From positions 1 through 5,799 of the forward strand of contig CAZYEX010000058.1 in the NCBI GenBank assembly GCA_964646605.1: DNA of 5,799 bases, in the 5' to 3' direction. Position numbers and translations under genes: made by a program. The notes under the pieces were generated by a model. The model had not been told where the DNA came from. It worked only from the letters and a program-made list of their open reading frames with translations, and ran no database searches. This DNA is from SBAX01 sp964646605 (GTDB lineage: Bacteria > Planctomycetota > Phycisphaerae > UBA1845). Every line of letters starts with the position of its first letter. The first letter of the stretch is position 1. This document shows positions 5,662-5,799 of the stretch, in pieces.

Positions 5662-5799
5662 TCGTCACCGTCGCTTTCCACCGTGTTGGGGTTTACGTAG
5701 GTCAGACCGTCGAAAAAGAACGCATGGCCGCACGCGCCGCAGCGTCGGCGTCCATCCTCGAAAACGGTAACGGCGTCGGAATCGCACGTCGGACACCGA
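5655..5799 (-). CDS. C-terminal end of a zinc-ribbon protein, partial (5' end outside window)
   Basis: A frame open from the window edge gives 47 residues and a TAA at 5657-5655. It starts RCPTCDSDAV, then VFEDGRRRCGACGHAFFFDG, and finishes with an acidic tail. Two CxxC pairs 14 residues apart, the second as C-G-A-C-G-H, form a zinc ribbon of the kind found in small nucleic-acid-associated proteins and primase or transcription-factor ribbons. No start codon lies inside the window, so the gene begins to the right. Its stop overlaps the AAA+ start by 7 bp, so the two are almost certainly cotranslated. The composition and frame are clearly coding despite the short length. The exact family cannot be told from this tail. 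Confidence 0.7.
   Translation of the reverse strand, partial: RCPTCDSDAVTVFEDGRRRCGACGHAFFFDGLTYVNPNTVESDGDEC

Noticed and set aside
1..5799. CRISPR array, tRNA, rRNA or insertion-sequence ends
   Set aside because: No regularly spaced direct repeats, cloverleaf, rRNA signature or transposase with paired terminal repeats was seen.

Overview
All genes I can support lie on the minus strand and read leftward. The window suggests a GC-rich bacterium and an accessory region (defence or integrative island), not core chromosome. No rRNA, tRNA or housekeeping gene is present to fix the taxon. A planctomycete-like or similar high-GC host would fit the style of the right-hand proteins, but that is a weak guess. 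By eye the right third (4161-5799) is richer in GC than the restriction-modification block, especially hsdS, which would fit a different history for the two halves.

Right block (5799 down to 4161): the C-terminal end of a protein with a CxxC...CxxC zinc ribbon, then a compact AAA+ ATPase of clamp-loader type whose start overlaps the previous stop. After an 82-bp gap holding a strong imperfect hairpin comes a serine recombinase (resolvase/invertase family) with its catalytic serine in place. This looks like a mobile-element DNA-processing module.

Junction (4160-3907): about 250 bp with a plausible sigma70-like promoter facing left and a possible 38-residue GTG-started ORF whose stop codon lies in the hsdM ribosome binding site.

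Left block (3906 down to 1): a type I restriction-modification operon, hsdM, then a BRO-N/DinD-like gene, then hsdS, then a RhuM-family gene running off the window. Genes are coupled by ATGA or short overlaps, or by a Shine-Dalgarno sequence laid over the previous stop. HsdM (methyltransferase) and HsdS (specificity) would form the modification enzyme. HsdR is not in the window and would be expected further left. The two inserted genes belong to families often seen in or beside type I R-M operons, and their function is not settled.

Three observations deserve most attention. First, each accessory gene carries a near-perfect or perfect 25-bp palindrome inside its coding sequence at almost the same codon position (67-75 in rhuM, 61-69 in the BRO-N gene), although the two sequences are unrelated. 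Second, just upstream of hsdS there is an out-of-frame stretch that encodes a second HsdM-like C-terminus and ends in the same ATGA junction, apparently a scar showing that hsdS was once directly joined to a different hsdM. Third, the possible small ORF ahead of hsdM may be an undescribed leader peptide or regulator.
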